64,000 nucleotides of DNA from Thiohalocapsa marina (GTDB lineage: Bacteria; Pseudomonadota; Gammaproteobacteria; Chromatiales; Chromatiaceae), in the NCBI RefSeq assembly GCF_008632335.1, contig NZ_VWXX01000011.1:1-64000 (forward strand), in the 5' to 3' direction. Shown here one piece after another: positions 1 to 10,567 of this stretch (positions are counted from its first letter, which is position 1; every line of letters starts with the position of its first letter). The translations under genes and the position numbers were made by a program. Under the pieces are notes generated by a model. It was not told the origin of the DNA. It saw only the letters and a program-made list of their open reading frames with translations, and searched no databases.

Positions 1-237
1 AATTCTCTCTTGGTTGGTGGTGGTTTTTCGGGACGGGTTTCCTACACTGCACACAGGGGGTTTTGGGTTTGGTTTTGCCGCCCTACAGTGTTCACCTTGT
101 TTTGGGCGCGTTCCTAAGGGTGATGGGATCGTTAAGCGCGTTGAAGTGGCTGGGCGATAGTTCTATGTACTGTCCCCTTGATTAGGCGATGAACTAGCCT
201 GAGCTGTGGATCTCACCTTTGCAGGGGAAAATCGATC
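1..237. other. Non-coding flank downstream of nuoN
   Basis: No credible gene is seen here. The stretch is somewhat G/T-rich with several runs of G and T, and carries a short stretch around 167-180 reading TGTACTGTCCCC. A GGGGACTGCCCC stretch inside the nuoN-proximal sequence at about 275-286 looks similar. This could be REP-like intergenic sequence, but one window cannot show dispersal. Confidence 0.4.
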
Positions 238-263
238 AAGCCACCCTTGTCGGGGGGTGGCTT
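238..263 (-). terminator. Rho-independent terminator after nuoN
   Basis: A 9-bp perfect inverted repeat (AAGCCACCC / GGGTGGCTT) with an 8-nt loop lies about 40 bp beyond the nuoN stop. Read in the operon direction it is followed by GATCGATTTT, a modest U-tract. It is well placed to end the 15-kb nuo transcript. Confidence 0.65.
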
Positions 264-303
264 GAATCTGTCTGGGGACTGCCCCGAAACGGTCCGGGCT
301 GGC

Positions 304-1737
304 CTAGAACGCGGCCTCGCAGAGGGCCAGCAGGCCGGCCGGGAACATGCCCAAAAACAGGATGGCGAGGCCGTTGACGGACACGGCGATGCGTGCGGAG
401 CCGCTGGCGGTGACCGGGTCCATGACCTCGGGCTTGTCAAAGTAGATCATCTTCACCACACGCAGGTAGTAAAAGGCGCCGATGATGGAGAAGACCACGG
501 CGACGATGGCAAGCCAGATCAGGCCAACATTCACCACCGCCTCCAGCACCAGCAGCTTGGCCATGAAGCCCACCATCGGCGGCACTCCAGCCATGGAGAA
601 CATCACCAGGGTCATCATGGCGGCCAGCCAGGGGTCGCGGTCGCCTAGGCCCTTCAGGTCATCGAGGTTCTCGGCCTCGAAGCCCTTGTGCGAGATCATC
701 ACCAACACGCCGAAGGCCCCCACCGCCATCAGGCCGTAGACCACAGCGTAGAACATGGCGGCCGCGTAGCCCTGCTCGGTGCCCGCCAGCAGCCCGAAGA
801 AGATGAAGCCGACATGGGACACCGTGGAATAGGCCAGCATGCGCTTGATGTTGGTCTGGGCGATGGCGACCACATTACCCACGGCCATGGACAGCACCGA
901 CAGGATGATCAGGATATCGCCCCAGTCCGCCAGCAATCCCGGCAGGGCGTCCAGCAGGATGCGCGCCGCCATGGCGAAGGCGGCGACCTTTGGCGCGCTG
1001 GACAGAAACAGCACCACCGGCGCCGGAGCGCCTTGATAGACGTCCGGCATCCACATGTGGAACGGCACGGCGCCGAACTTGAAGGCAATGCCGATCAGCA
1101 CGAACACCAGCCCGAATACCAGCACCTTGTCGTCGGTGCCCGTGGCCGCCACCGCCGCCGCCACATCGCCGAAGCCGATACCGCCGGTGGCGCCGTACAG
1201 CATCGAGATGCCGTAGAGCAGCATGCCGGTGCCAATGGAGCCGAGCACGAAGTACTTCATGGCCGCCTCGGAACCCGCCTTGGAGTCCCGGTCGAATGCC
1301 ACCAGCGCGTACAGGCACAGGGCCAGCAACTCCAGCCCTAGATACATGCTCAGGAAGTCGTTCGCCGAGATCATGATCATGACCCCCAGCAGCGAGAACA
1401 GCACCAGCACGTGGTACTCGCCGACCCACATGTCCCGGTCGCGCATGTAATTGCTGGAGTAGACGAAGGTGAACAGCGTCAGCACGATGACCACGCCCTT
1501 GAGCAGATCGCTCATGGGGTCGCGCACGAAGGCGCCGCCAAAGGCGGTGGCGGTCTGATCGCCCCCCACCAGACCGACGCTGGCCAGGGCCAGCACCAGA
1601 CCGACCAGGGTCAGGCTGTGATTGAGGCCCTTCTGGTCGTCGCGCAGATAGAGGTCGACCACCAGCACCACGCTGGCGGTGATCAGAATCACCAGCTCGG
1701 GCAGGATCGTGTAAAGGTATGCGGCTTCGAACGGCAT
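304..1737 (-). CDS. nuoN: NADH-quinone oxidoreductase subunit N
   Basis: Complex I membrane-arm subunit, one of the three antiporter-like (Mrp-related) subunits thought to move protons across the inner membrane. The 477-residue protein is hydrophobic throughout (about 14 membrane segments) and has the family's conserved core, including the stretches around GLELLALCLYALVA and KRMLAYSTVSHVGF. Length is normal for NuoN. It is the last gene of the operon, 24 bp after nuoM, and is followed by a hairpin terminator. Identification is secure from sequence and gene order. Confidence 0.97.
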   Translation of the reverse strand: MPFEAAYLYTILPELVILITASVVLVVDLYLRDDQKGLNHSLTLVGLVLALASVGLVGGDQTATAFGGAFVRDPMSDLLKGVVIVLTLFTFVYSSNYMRDRDMWVGEYHVLVLFSLLGVMIMISANDFLSMYLGLELLALCLYALVAFDRDSKAGSEAAMKYFVLGSIGTGMLLYGISMLYGATGGIGFGDVAAAVAATGTDDKVLVFGLVFVLIGIAFKFGAVPFHMWMPDVYQGAPAPVVLFLSSAPKVAAFAMAARILLDALPGLLADWGDILIILSVLSMAVGNVVAIAQTNIKRMLAYSTVSHVGFIFFGLLAGTEQGYAAAMFYAVVYGLMAVGAFGVLVMISHKGFEAENLDDLKGLGDRDPWLAAMMTLVMFSMAGVPPMVGFMAKLLVLEAVVNVGLIWLAIVAVVFSIIGAFYYLRVVKMIYFDKPEVMDPVTASGSARIAVSVNGLAILFLGMFPAGLLALCEAAF

Positions 1738-1761
1738 GATCGTGTTCCGGCTATGGGTCCG

Positions 1762-3312
1762 TCAGGGCTGAAGACTGGCGACCGGGTCGGTCGACCCCGG
1801 CAGTTTGCTGACCTGCACCTGCTGCACCAGGTTCTCGATAGTAGGCTCCATCACATCCACCAACGGTTTCGGCCAGATGCCGATGGCCAGGGTGGCCGCC
1901 GCTAGCACGCCAAGATTCAGCACCTCGCGCCGGTTCAGGTCCTGCAGCGCCGCCACCTTGTCGTTGCCCACCGGACCGAACACCACGCGCTTGACCATCC
2001 ACAGGGTGAATGCCGCAGCCAGGATCAGCGTGGTAGCCGCCAGGAAGGCGTACCAGAAGTCGGCACGGAAGGTCGCGAGGATGACCATGAACTCGCCGAC
2101 GAACCCGGAGGTGCCCGGCAACCCGGCATTGGCCATGGCAAAGAAGACGGCGAAGGCGCCGAACCAAGGCATCGTGTTGATCACACCGCCATAGTCAGCG
2201 ATCTGGCGCGAATGCATGCGGTCGTACAGCACGCCGACACAGAGGAAGAGCGCACCGGAGATAAAGCCATGGGAGATCATCTGCACCATGCCACCAGAGA
2301 TGCCCATCACCGCGCCTTCATCGCTGCCGGTCTGACGCACGATGCTGAAAACGATGAAGAAACCCAGAGTGACGAAGCCCATGTGGGCAATCGACGAGTA
2401 GGCGATGAGCTTCTTCATGTCCTGCTGCACCAGCGCCACGAAGCCGATGTAGACCACGGCGATGAGCGACAAGGCAATGATCAGCCCGTCAAGCGCGGCA
2501 CTGGCATCCGGCGTGATCGGCAGGCTGAAGCGCAGGAAGCCGTAGCCGCCGATCTTGAGCATGATGGCCGCCAGGATCACCGACCCCCCCGTGGGCGCCT
2601 CCACGTGGGCGTCCGGCAGCCAGGTGTGCACAGGAAACATCGGCACCTTGACCGCGAAGGCCAGCAGGAAGGCGACAAAGATCAGCACCTGGGCCGTCAT
2701 CCCCAGCGGCAGGGTATGGAAGTCGAGGATGCTGAAGCTGTCGGCCTGGAAGTACATGTAGATCAGCGCGATCAGCATGAACACCGAGCCGAAGAAGGTG
2801 TAGAGGAAGAACTTGATGGTGGCATAGACCCGGTTCGGCCCGCCCCAGACCCCGATGATGATGAACATCGGGATCAGCATTGCCTCCCAGAAGAAGTAGA
2901 ACAGGATGGCATCCAGCGCCGAGAACACGCCCACCATGATGCCCTCCATGATCAGGAAGGCGCCCATGTAGTAGGACGGGCGGTAGGTGATCACATCCCA
3001 GCCGGCGATGATCACGAAGATGGTGATGAAGGTGGTCAGAAGGATCAGCGGCATCGAGATACCGTCCACCCCCAGGTAGTACTCGATGCCCAGCGACGGG
3101 ATCCACGACGCCCGCTCGACGTACTGCATCCCCGTGTAGCCGGCATCGAAGTTCAGCCACAGCGGCAGACTGGCCACGAAGGTGAGCACCGCAACGATCA
3201 GCGCCACCCGCTTGGTCAGTTCCGAGCGACCGTCGCCGCTGGCAATCACCGCCACGCCGCCGAGGATCGGCAGCCAGATGACCAGCGTCAGCCAGGGAAA
3301 TTCAGCTAGCAT
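1762..3312 (-). CDS. nuoM: NADH-quinone oxidoreductase subunit M
   Basis: Second antiporter-like subunit of complex I, 516 residues and about 14 membrane helices. The family signature FFFWEAMLIPMFIIIGVWG is near residue 140, VKVPMFPVHTWLPDAHVEAP near 220-240, and MKKLIAYSSIAHMGFVTLG near 300. The NuoM Glu and Lys residues in those helices are proposed proton-channel residues. It lies between nuoL (21-bp gap upstream) and nuoN. Confidence 0.97.
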   Translation of the reverse strand: MLAEFPWLTLVIWLPILGGVAVIASGDGRSELTKRVALIVAVLTFVASLPLWLNFDAGYTGMQYVERASWIPSLGIEYYLGVDGISMPLILLTTFITIFVIIAGWDVITYRPSYYMGAFLIMEGIMVGVFSALDAILFYFFWEAMLIPMFIIIGVWGGPNRVYATIKFFLYTFFGSVFMLIALIYMYFQADSFSILDFHTLPLGMTAQVLIFVAFLLAFAVKVPMFPVHTWLPDAHVEAPTGGSVILAAIMLKIGGYGFLRFSLPITPDASAALDGLIIALSLIAVVYIGFVALVQQDMKKLIAYSSIAHMGFVTLGFFIVFSIVRQTGSDEGAVMGISGGMVQMISHGFISGALFLCVGVLYDRMHSRQIADYGGVINTMPWFGAFAVFFAMANAGLPGTSGFVGEFMVILATFRADFWYAFLAATTLILAAAFTLWMVKRVVFGPVGNDKVAALQDLNRREVLNLGVLAAATLAIGIWPKPLVDVMEPTIENLVQQVQVSKLPGSTDPVASLQP

Positions 3313-3333
3313 GTTCGTCCCTCTCCTTTACCG

Positions 3334-5328
3334 TCACAGCGCGACGAACACGGTCAACAGCCCGGCCAGGCCGATGATCATCGCTATGGCATAGTGATAC
3401 AGGTAGCCCGTCTGCAGGTGGCGCAGGATGCCGGCCAGATGACCGACCAGCCGCGCCGACCCGTTCACCACGGCACCATCGATCAGGGTGCGGTCGCCGG
3501 TGCTCCAGAGCATGTTGCCGAGTCCACGGCCACCGCCGGCAAAGACCTTCTGGTTGAAGTCGTCGAAGCCGTATTTGTTCTCCAGCACCTGAGTCACCGG
3601 GCCGGCCTTAGCCAGGATCTCGGCGTCGATGTTCGGATTGCGCCGGTGCAGCACCAGCCAGATCGCCGTGGCCAGCGCGAGCCCGCCCATGGCAAGCCAG
3701 AACGGCGGCGCGGCCATGCCATGCAGGATGAACGCCGTCTGCCCGTGCCAATGGTCCGCCAGCACATGCAGGGTGTCGTTTTCCGGCTTGACGTAGATGG
3801 CGTCACCCAGCCAGTTGTTGATCAGTAGCGGCTCAACCGTGTACCAGCCGATGAAGATGGACGGGATGGCCAGCGCGATCAGCGGCACAGTCACTACCCA
3901 GGGTGTCTCATGCAGGTGCGAGCGGGTGTGCTCGTCCATGCGCGGCTGGCCGTGGAACACAAGGTAGTACATGCGGAAGCTGTACAATGCGGTGACGAAG
4001 GCGCCGATGCTCAACAGCACCCAGCCGAAACCGGCGCCGAAGACATCGGAGTGGTGCACCGCCTCGATGATGGCGTCCTTGGAGAAGAAGCCCGAGAAAC
4101 CCGGAAACGCGATCAACGCCAGGGAACCGATCAGGGCCGTGATCCAGGTGATGGGCATGACCTTGCGCAGCCCGCCCATGTTGCGGATGTCCTGATCGTG
4201 GTGCATGGCGATGATCACCGAGCCGGCGGCCAGGAACAGCAGCGCCTTGAAGAAGGCATGGGTCATCAGGTGGAACACGCCGGCGGCATAGGCCGAGGCG
4301 CCCAGGGCCGCGGTCATGTAGCCCAGCTGCGACAGCGTCGAGTAGGCCACGACGCGCTTGATGTCGTTCTGAACCAGTCCGATCAGCCCCATGAAGAAGG
4401 CCGTCACCGCACCGACGATGAGCACGAAGGAGAGCGCCGTGGTGGACAGCTCGAACAGCGGCGACATGCGCGCCACCATGAAGATGCCCGCCGTGACCAT
4501 GGTGGCGGCATGGATCAGTGCCGAGATGGGCGTTGGGCCCTCCATGGAGTCCGGCAGCCAGACATGCAGCGGCACCTGGGCCGACTTGCCCATGGCGCCG
4601 ATGAACAGCAGGATGCAGATCAGCGTCATCAGCGACACGCCGCCGAAGACCGCGATCTGGGTGTCTGCATGCTCCGGCGCCTTGGCGAACACCTCGGCAT
4701 AATCCATGGAGCCGAAGTACATGCCGATGGCAGCGATGCCGAGGATGAAGCCGAAATCGCCGACGCGGTTGACCAGGAACGCCTTCATGTTGGCGAAGAT
4801 CGCCGACTCGCGCGTGGACCAGAAGCCGATCAGCAGGTAGGACACCAGGCCGACGGCCTCCCAGCCGAAGAACAGCTGCATGAAGTTGTTCGACATCACC
4901 AGCATCAGCATGGAGAAGGTGAACAGCGAGATGTAGCTGAAGAAGCGCTGGTAGCTGTTCTTGCCGGTCAGCGCGCCATCGGGCCAGTTGTGCGCGTCAT
5001 CGGCCATATAGCCAATGGTATAGAGATGCACCATCAGCGACACGAAGGTCACCGTGGCCATCATTAGCGCGGTCAGGCGATCGACCAGGAAGCCGATCTC
5101 GAAGTGCATGCCGTCGGACACCATCCAGGTGTAAACGGGGCCGTTGAAGTTCGGCTGGTCATGCCAGATGAAGCGCGACAGCACCCAGAGCGACAGCGCC
5201 GCGGACAGCCCGACACCGGCGATGGTGGCGGAATGCGCCCCGGTGCGACCGATCTTGCCGCCGAAGAAGCCGGCAATGATGGCGCCGGCCAGCGGCGCCA
5301 GCACGATGGTGAGATAGATGTTTTCCAT
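3334..5328 (-). CDS. nuoL: NADH-quinone oxidoreductase subunit L
   Basis: Distal antiporter-like subunit of complex I, 664 residues. It has the NuoL core (FFGWEAVGLVSYLLIGFW, KSAQVPLHVWLPDSMEGPTP, IKRVVAYSTLSQLGYMTAA) and, near the C-terminus, a segment ending in a final transmembrane anchor, consistent with the long lateral helix HL that braces the membrane arm. The length is slightly above the E. coli protein. It begins 4 bp after the nuoK stop, so translation is probably coupled. Confidence 0.97.
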   Translation of the reverse strand: MENIYLTIVLAPLAGAIIAGFFGGKIGRTGAHSATIAGVGLSAALSLWVLSRFIWHDQPNFNGPVYTWMVSDGMHFEIGFLVDRLTALMMATVTFVSLMVHLYTIGYMADDAHNWPDGALTGKNSYQRFFSYISLFTFSMLMLVMSNNFMQLFFGWEAVGLVSYLLIGFWSTRESAIFANMKAFLVNRVGDFGFILGIAAIGMYFGSMDYAEVFAKAPEHADTQIAVFGGVSLMTLICILLFIGAMGKSAQVPLHVWLPDSMEGPTPISALIHAATMVTAGIFMVARMSPLFELSTTALSFVLIVGAVTAFFMGLIGLVQNDIKRVVAYSTLSQLGYMTAALGASAYAAGVFHLMTHAFFKALLFLAAGSVIIAMHHDQDIRNMGGLRKVMPITWITALIGSLALIAFPGFSGFFSKDAIIEAVHHSDVFGAGFGWVLLSIGAFVTALYSFRMYYLVFHGQPRMDEHTRSHLHETPWVVTVPLIALAIPSIFIGWYTVEPLLINNWLGDAIYVKPENDTLHVLADHWHGQTAFILHGMAAPPFWLAMGGLALATAIWLVLHRRNPNIDAEILAKAGPVTQVLENKYGFDDFNQKVFAGGGRGLGNMLWSTGDRTLIDGAVVNGSARLVGHLAGILRHLQTGYLYHYAIAMIIGLAGLLTVFVAL

Positions 5329-5332
5329 CGGT

Positions 5333-5638
5333 TCAGCCCTTCAGCATGTCCAGGTCCTCGACATTGATGGTGCCCCGATTACGGAACAGCACCACCAGGA
5401 TCGCCAGCCCGATGGCGGCCTCGGCCGCGGCGACGGTCAGGATGAAGAAGACGAAGATCTGACCCGCCCCGTCACCGAGGAAATGCGAGAAGGCGACGAA
5501 GTTCATGTTCACCGCCAGCAGCATCAGCTCGATGCACATCAAAAGCAGGATCAGATTCTTGCGGTTGAGAAAGATCCCGGCCAGGGCGATAGCGAACAGC
5601 AGCTCGCCAAGCATCAGATAGTCGGATAACGCGATCAT
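5333..5638 (-). CDS. nuoK: NADH-quinone oxidoreductase subunit K
   Basis: Small (101-residue) membrane subunit of complex I with three predicted helices and the conserved stretch [20 protein letters not shown], which carries membrane-embedded acidic residues of the proton pathway. The ATG overlaps the nuoJ stop (ATGA), indicating translational coupling. Length is typical. Confidence 0.97.
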   Translation of the reverse strand: MIALSDYLMLGELLFAIALAGIFLNRKNLILLLMCIELMLLAVNMNFVAFSHFLGDGAGQIFVFFILTVAAAEAAIGLAILVVLFRNRGTINVEDLDMLKG

Positions 5639-6309
5639 TCGCCCTGCTCCTTAGCGTCGTTGGGGTCGGCACCGGGTCCTGAACCAATCCGGGGTACCGA
5701 CGCAGGTACGGCCTCCGCCCGCATGGCCACCAGCCGGATACGCTCGGGGCCCTTGCGCACGCGAACCTGTTCGGACGGTTCCTGGTGCTTTGTATTGGCA
5801 CGGCGGCGCAGGGTCAGGCGGATGGCCGCCACGATGGCCACCAGTAGCACCACCGCGGCGATCTCGAACTGATACAGGTAGGTGCGGAACAGATCCAGGC
5901 CCAGCACCGTGGTGTTGCTGTAGCCCTCGGGCTGGGGCACGGGCTTGGCGAAGCTGTCGAGGCCGAAGTTCCATGGCCCCACCACCAGCACCATGTTGAT
6001 GATCATCACCGCCGCGATCACCAGCCCCAGCGGCAGATGCCGGATGAATTGCGCGCGCAGTGCGGCGACCTCGATGTCCAGCATCATCACGACGAACAGA
6101 AAGAGCACCATCACCGCGCCCACATAGACCAGCACCAGCACGATGCCGAGGAACTCCGCCTCGATCAGCAGCCAAAGGGCCGCACTGCTGACGAAGGCCA
6201 GCACCAGGTAGAGCACCGCATGCACCGGGTTGCGCCGCGTCACCACCATCCCGGCCGCGAAGACGGCGATCGCCGCGAAGACGTAGAACAGGAACTTTTC
6301 AAAACCCAT
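5635..6309 (-). CDS. nuoJ: NADH-quinone oxidoreductase subunit J
   Basis: Complex I membrane subunit with five helices in the first about 165 residues, including the conserved [20 protein letters not shown] segment of the pi-bulge helix region. The hydrophilic C-terminal tail of about 55 residues (rich in E, R, P and A) is less conserved and longer than a minimal NuoJ, but tails of this kind are variable in the family. The gene overlaps nuoK by 4 bp and lies 90 bp after nuoI. Confidence 0.95.
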   Translation of the reverse strand: MGFEKFLFYVFAAIAVFAAGMVVTRRNPVHAVLYLVLAFVSSAALWLLIEAEFLGIVLVLVYVGAVMVLFLFVVMMLDIEVAALRAQFIRHLPLGLVIAAVMIINMVLVVGPWNFGLDSFAKPVPQPEGYSNTTVLGLDLFRTYLYQFEIAAVVLLVAIVAAIRLTLRRRANTKHQEPSEQVRVRKGPERIRLVAMRAEAVPASVPRIGSGPGADPNDAKEQGE

Positions 6310-6399
6310 GAGATTACCCAGCGGTCAGTCGGGGCGCGGTCCGCGCTTCCGGACAATGAGTGACGGTCGGTCGTTTTTTCTGGCTGCCGGCGCGCGCCC

Positions 6400-6891
6400 T
6401 CACCGATAGGGCGCGTCCGCGGCCCGGGCCGCGGCGATCTCCGCCTCGTACTTGTCACCGATGGCCAGCAGCTTGTCCTTGGTCATGATGTTCTCGCCGC
6501 GCTGCTCGAAGTGATACTCGTAGACCCGGGTCTCGACAATGGAATCCACTGGGCAGGACTCTTCGCAGAAGCCGCAGAAGATGCACTTGAACAGGTCGAT
6601 GTCGTAGCGCGTGGTGCGGCGGGAGCCGTCCGCCCGGGGTTCCGCCTCGATGGTGATGGCCAGCGCCGGACAGGTGGCCTCGCACAGCTTGCAGGCGATG
6701 CACCGCTCCTCGCCGTTGGGATAGCGCCGCAGCGCATGCAGCCCGCGGAAGCGCGGCGACAACGGGGCCTTCTCCTCCGGATACTGCACCGTGAACTTGC
6801 GCCTGAACAGGTATTTGCCCGTCAGGCTCATTCCGCGCAGCAGCTCGGTGAGCAGCAGACTGTTCAGATAGTTGCGAGCAGCTTGAAGCAT
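6400..6891 (-). CDS. nuoI: NADH-quinone oxidoreductase subunit I
   Basis: Peripheral-arm subunit carrying two [4Fe-4S] clusters (N6a/N6b). Both 8-Fe ferredoxin motifs are visible: [12 protein letters not shown] near residues 60-71 and [12 protein letters not shown] near 99-110. An amphipathic N-terminus probably lies on the membrane. I chose the ATG giving [11 protein letters not shown] (163 residues); a TTG three codons upstream is also open. The gap to nuoH (129 bp) is unusually long for this operon and has no visible gene. Confidence 0.95.
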   Translation of the reverse strand: MLQAARNYLNSLLLTELLRGMSLTGKYLFRRKFTVQYPEEKAPLSPRFRGLHALRRYPNGEERCIACKLCEATCPALAITIEAEPRADGSRRTTRYDIDLFKCIFCGFCEESCPVDSIVETRVYEYHFEQRGENIMTKDKLLAIGDKYEAEIAAARAADAPYR

Positions 6892-7020
6892 GGTTGGCAA
6901 TTGAGCTTGAAATGGCTTGGTTCAGGTGCCTGAAAGGATCGGAGGCCCGGATCATGGGCGTCGTACCAGGGGCGCCGACGCAGGGGCATGGCAGATTCCG
7001 TCATCGCCGCCGCCCCTCCA

Positions 7021-8055
7021 TCAGGACCACCAGGGCGGCACGCCGAGCAACACGGCCACGGCCACCACCAGGATCCAGACGATCGTGATGGGAATGAACA
7101 CCTTCCAGCCCAGCCGCATGATCTGGTCGTAACGGTAGCGCGGGAAGGTCGCGCGCAGCCACAGGAAGACGAACATGAAGAAGAAGGTCTTCAGCAACAG
7201 CCAGACGATGCCGGGCACGGCAGCGGTTGCGGCCCCCAGCACCGGGATGCCCTGGAACGGCGACAGCCAGCCGCCAAAGAACAGCAGCGTGGTGAGCATC
7301 GCGATCAGCACCATGTTGGCGTATTCCGCCAGGAAGAAGATCGCAAAGGCCATGCCGGAATACTCGACGTGGAAGCCGGCGACGATCTCCGACTCGCCCT
7401 CCGCCACATCGAACGGCGCACGGTTGGTCTCTGCCACGCCGGAGATGTAGTAGACGCCAAACAGCGGCAACAGCGGCAGCCAGAACCAGGTCAGGATACT
7501 GCCCGACTGGGCCTCGACGATGGCAGACAGGTTCAGGCTGCCGGCGGCCACCAGCACACCTACCAGCGCGAAACCCATGGCAATTTCGTAGGCGACGATC
7601 TGCGCCGCCGCGCGCATGGCACCCAGCAGCGCGTACTTAGAGTTGGACGCCCAGCCGGCGATGATGACACCGTAGACCCCCAGCGAGGTCAGGGCCAGCA
7701 CGTACAGCAGGCCCGCGTTGATGTCGGCCAGCACCAGACCGGCGTCGAACGGGATCACCGCCCAGGCCGCCAGCGCCGGCACGATGGAGATCAGCGGCGC
7801 CAGCAGGAACAGGCCCTTGCTGGCCCGGGTCGGCACCACGATCTCCTTCATCATCAGCTTCAACGCATCGGCGATCGGCTGCAGCAGACCGCGCCAGCCG
7901 ACGCGGTTGGGGCCGATACGCACCTGCATGTAGCCGATGACCTTGCGCTCGGCATAGGTGTAGTAGGCCACGACGCCCAGCAGCGGCAGGATGATCGCGA
8001 GGATCGCGATGATGCTCTGCAGCGGCAGCGGCAGCATCGTCCAGAGGTCCATCAT
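7021..8055 (-). CDS. nuoH: NADH-quinone oxidoreductase subunit H
   Basis: Complex I membrane subunit at the foot of the peripheral arm, forming most of the quinone access chamber. The 344 residues contain eight or more helices and the family hallmarks [20 protein letters not shown] (near 45-65) and [20 protein letters not shown] (near 210-230), the latter rich in quinone-site acidic residues. The start overlaps the nuoG stop by 4 bp. Confidence 0.97.
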   Translation of the reverse strand: MMDLWTMLPLPLQSIIAILAIILPLLGVVAYYTYAERKVIGYMQVRIGPNRVGWRGLLQPIADALKLMMKEIVVPTRASKGLFLLAPLISIVPALAAWAVIPFDAGLVLADINAGLLYVLALTSLGVYGVIIAGWASNSKYALLGAMRAAAQIVAYEIAMGFALVGVLVAAGSLNLSAIVEAQSGSILTWFWLPLLPLFGVYYISGVAETNRAPFDVAEGESEIVAGFHVEYSGMAFAIFFLAEYANMVLIAMLTTLLFFGGWLSPFQGIPVLGAATAAVPGIVWLLLKTFFFMFVFLWLRATFPRYRYDQIMRLGWKVFIPITIVWILVVAVAVLLGVPPWWS

Positions 8056-10460
8056 TGGTCGTTCTCCCCGGAAACCTTGGCGACCCGGATCGGGCCGATC
8101 TGCGCGCCGAGCTGTCCGCTCCCGGGCACTGCCGCCGGAATCCGGCCGCCGCCGCGCGCCAGGTCATCGCTGACATGCACCGGCATGCAGGCCCGCGCGG
8201 GCCCTTGCGCCACTTCCACCTGATCGCCGTCCTGCAGACCCAGGGCCTCGGCATCCGCCGGATGCAGTTGCAGGTGCAGCGGCGCCGACAGGGGCGTGCG
8301 TTGCAGGGCCGGCGCGGCGCGGACCAGCGCATCCACGGCATAGATGGGCACGTTGCCCACGCGCATCAGCGTGCCGTCGGCGGCCTCGGCGGTCGTGCCG
8401 ACCGGGTATTCAGCCCGGGGGGTGTTGTCCGGCGCCCGATCGGCGCACTGTGCCGCCAGCGCGTCGTGGATATCCCGGGCGCTGGCATATTCAAAGCCGG
8501 TGAGTTCCAGCATGTTGCCCAGCACCCGCAGCAGCTTCCAGCCGGGGCGTGCGTCCCCCGGCGGCGCTACCGCGCCCTGGAAGCGCTGCCAGTCACCGGC
8601 AGCGTTGACGAAGGTGCCGGAGGTCTCGGCGAAGGCCGAGATGGGCAACAACACATCGGCCACCGCCTCGAGCGAAGGCGTGCGAAACGCCGTGCATGCC
8701 ACCACCAGATCGGCGCCGGCCAGCGCCGCTACCGCTCGTGCGGGATCGATCAGGTCGTGGGCGGGATCGATGCCCCAGAGCACGTAGGCCTTGCGCGGCT
8801 CGGTCAGTTGCGCCAGGGCGTCGAGACCGGGGACATCGACGGCCCGGGCACCGGGCAGGCGATGCGGCAGCGCGCCGGCGAAGGCCGCGCCGGTGGAATT
8901 GGCCGCCGGCGGCAGAAAACCGATGCGGCATCCGGTGGCGTCGGCGATCTGGTACGCCAGCGCCTTCAGCAGGCCGAAATCCGGACTGGCCTCTGCCAGT
9001 GCGCCCAGCAGGACCAGACCATTGCCGTCGGCGCCGGCCTGTTTCAGGGCGGCGGCAATCTCGGCGTGGACATCGCCGCTGTCGGCAGTCGCGATCAGGC
9101 CCTTCAGCGACGACCGCCCACCGGCCCCGGCGGCCTTGGCAATGGCCGCCAACTCGGCGGCCAAACGCCCCGGCGCTGCCGGCAACTGGCGGCTGGGGTG
9201 GGTGAGCTCCACGCGATAGGGGTTCACCAGGCCGACCATGGCCCCGGCCAGGGCCGCCTTGCGCAGCCGATGGGCCAGCAGCGGCTGCTCCTGTCGGATG
9301 TCGCTGCCGATCAGCAGTACGGCGCGCTGCTGCTCCAGATCCGCGATGGGCAGCCCCAGCCAAGGCAGCGCCGGATCCGCCGCATCGCCACTGAAATCCT
9401 GCTGCCGCAAGCGGGAGTCGATGTTCCGTCCGCCCAGGCCCCGCAGCAGCTTCTGCCCGAGGTACAGCTCTTCCAGCGTAGAACCCGGTGCCATGAGCCA
9501 GCCCAGCTGGTCCGCGCCGGAGTCCGCCACCACGCGCTGCAGGCCGTCCGCAACCCAGTGCAATACGCTCTGCCAGTCGGTCTCCGCCCAGCCGCTGTCG
9601 CCCTTGATCATCGGCGCGGTCAGCCGCGACGCAGCATTGAGCCCCTCGTAGCTGAAGCGGTCGCGATCGGAGATCCAGGTCTCGTTGATGGCCTCGTTGT
9701 CCCGCGGATGCACCCGCATGACCCGGCCATTGCGCACATGCAGCTGGATGTTGGAGCCCACGGCGTCATGCGGCGCAATGCTGGGCTCGGCGGTCAGCTC
9801 CCAGGCACGGGCAGTGAAGCGGTAGGGCTTCGAGGTCAGGGCGCCGACGGGACAGAGATCGATGATGTTGCCCGAGAGCTCGTGCGCCACGGTGTGGGCG
9901 ACGAAGGTGCCGATGCGCATGTCCTCGCCCCGGCCGGTGGCGCCCAGTTCCCGCACGCCAGCGATCTCGGCGCCGAAGCGCACGCAGCGGGTGCAGTGGA
10001 TGCAGCGGGTCATCTCGGTGGCGATCAGCGGACCGAGGTCTTCGTCCTTCACCACGCGCTTGCGCTCGGTGAAGCGCGACACGTCCTCGCCGTAGCCCAT
10101 GGAGACATCCTGCAGCTCGCACTCGCCGCCCTGATCGCAGATCGGACAGTCCAGCGGGTGGTTGATCAGCAGGAACTCCATGGTGCCACGCTGGGCATCC
10201 AGCGCCTTGCGCGAGCGGGTCTGCACCTTCATGCCGTCGCCCACCGGCGTCGCGCAGGCCGGCACGGGCTTGGGGAATGGCCGACCGCCCTGCTCCGCCT
10301 CCACCAGGCACATGCGGCAATTGGCCGCGATGGACAGCTTCTCGTGATAGCAGAAGCGCGGGATCGAAATGCCCTCGCGGTCGGCGACCGTGATGATCAT
10401 CTCGCCCGGCGCTGCCTCGCAGGTCCGACCGTCGATCTCGATGGTGATCTTGTCCGACAT
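8052..10460 (-). CDS. nuoG: NADH-quinone oxidoreductase subunit G
   Basis: Large peripheral-arm Fe-S subunit, 802 residues. An N-terminal [2Fe-2S] ferredoxin-like domain (Cys-rich stretches near 34-67) is followed by the His-Cys3 [4Fe-4S] motif around [17 protein letters not shown] (near 98-113) and further Cys near 150-200. The long C-terminal domain is molybdopterin-oxidoreductase-like but in this family has no cofactor. It ends in a MopB-type beta-barrel segment. It passes electrons from NuoF/E towards NuoI. Confidence 0.96.
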   Translation of the reverse strand: MSDKITIEIDGRTCEAAPGEMIITVADREGISIPRFCYHEKLSIAANCRMCLVEAEQGGRPFPKPVPACATPVGDGMKVQTRSRKALDAQRGTMEFLLINHPLDCPICDQGGECELQDVSMGYGEDVSRFTERKRVVKDEDLGPLIATEMTRCIHCTRCVRFGAEIAGVRELGATGRGEDMRIGTFVAHTVAHELSGNIIDLCPVGALTSKPYRFTARAWELTAEPSIAPHDAVGSNIQLHVRNGRVMRVHPRDNEAINETWISDRDRFSYEGLNAASRLTAPMIKGDSGWAETDWQSVLHWVADGLQRVVADSGADQLGWLMAPGSTLEELYLGQKLLRGLGGRNIDSRLRQQDFSGDAADPALPWLGLPIADLEQQRAVLLIGSDIRQEQPLLAHRLRKAALAGAMVGLVNPYRVELTHPSRQLPAAPGRLAAELAAIAKAAGAGGRSSLKGLIATADSGDVHAEIAAALKQAGADGNGLVLLGALAEASPDFGLLKALAYQIADATGCRIGFLPPAANSTGAAFAGALPHRLPGARAVDVPGLDALAQLTEPRKAYVLWGIDPAHDLIDPARAVAALAGADLVVACTAFRTPSLEAVADVLLPISAFAETSGTFVNAAGDWQRFQGAVAPPGDARPGWKLLRVLGNMLELTGFEYASARDIHDALAAQCADRAPDNTPRAEYPVGTTAEAADGTLMRVGNVPIYAVDALVRAAPALQRTPLSAPLHLQLHPADAEALGLQDGDQVEVAQGPARACMPVHVSDDLARGGGRIPAAVPGSGQLGAQIGPIRVAKVSGENDQ

Positions 10461-10567
10461 CTGTTGCTCTTAGCTCCACTGCCCGCGAGGGCCATGCTTC
10501 CCAAATGTGTTCTGACTGCCTCGGCCTTCAGCCTCCGCCTGTGACAAGGCTGTTTTCGTTGGCTCGT

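Noticed and set aside
8055-10544. 829-codon plus-strand frame opposite nuoG
   Set aside because: Antisense to nuoG, with no recognisable motif and no ribosome site.
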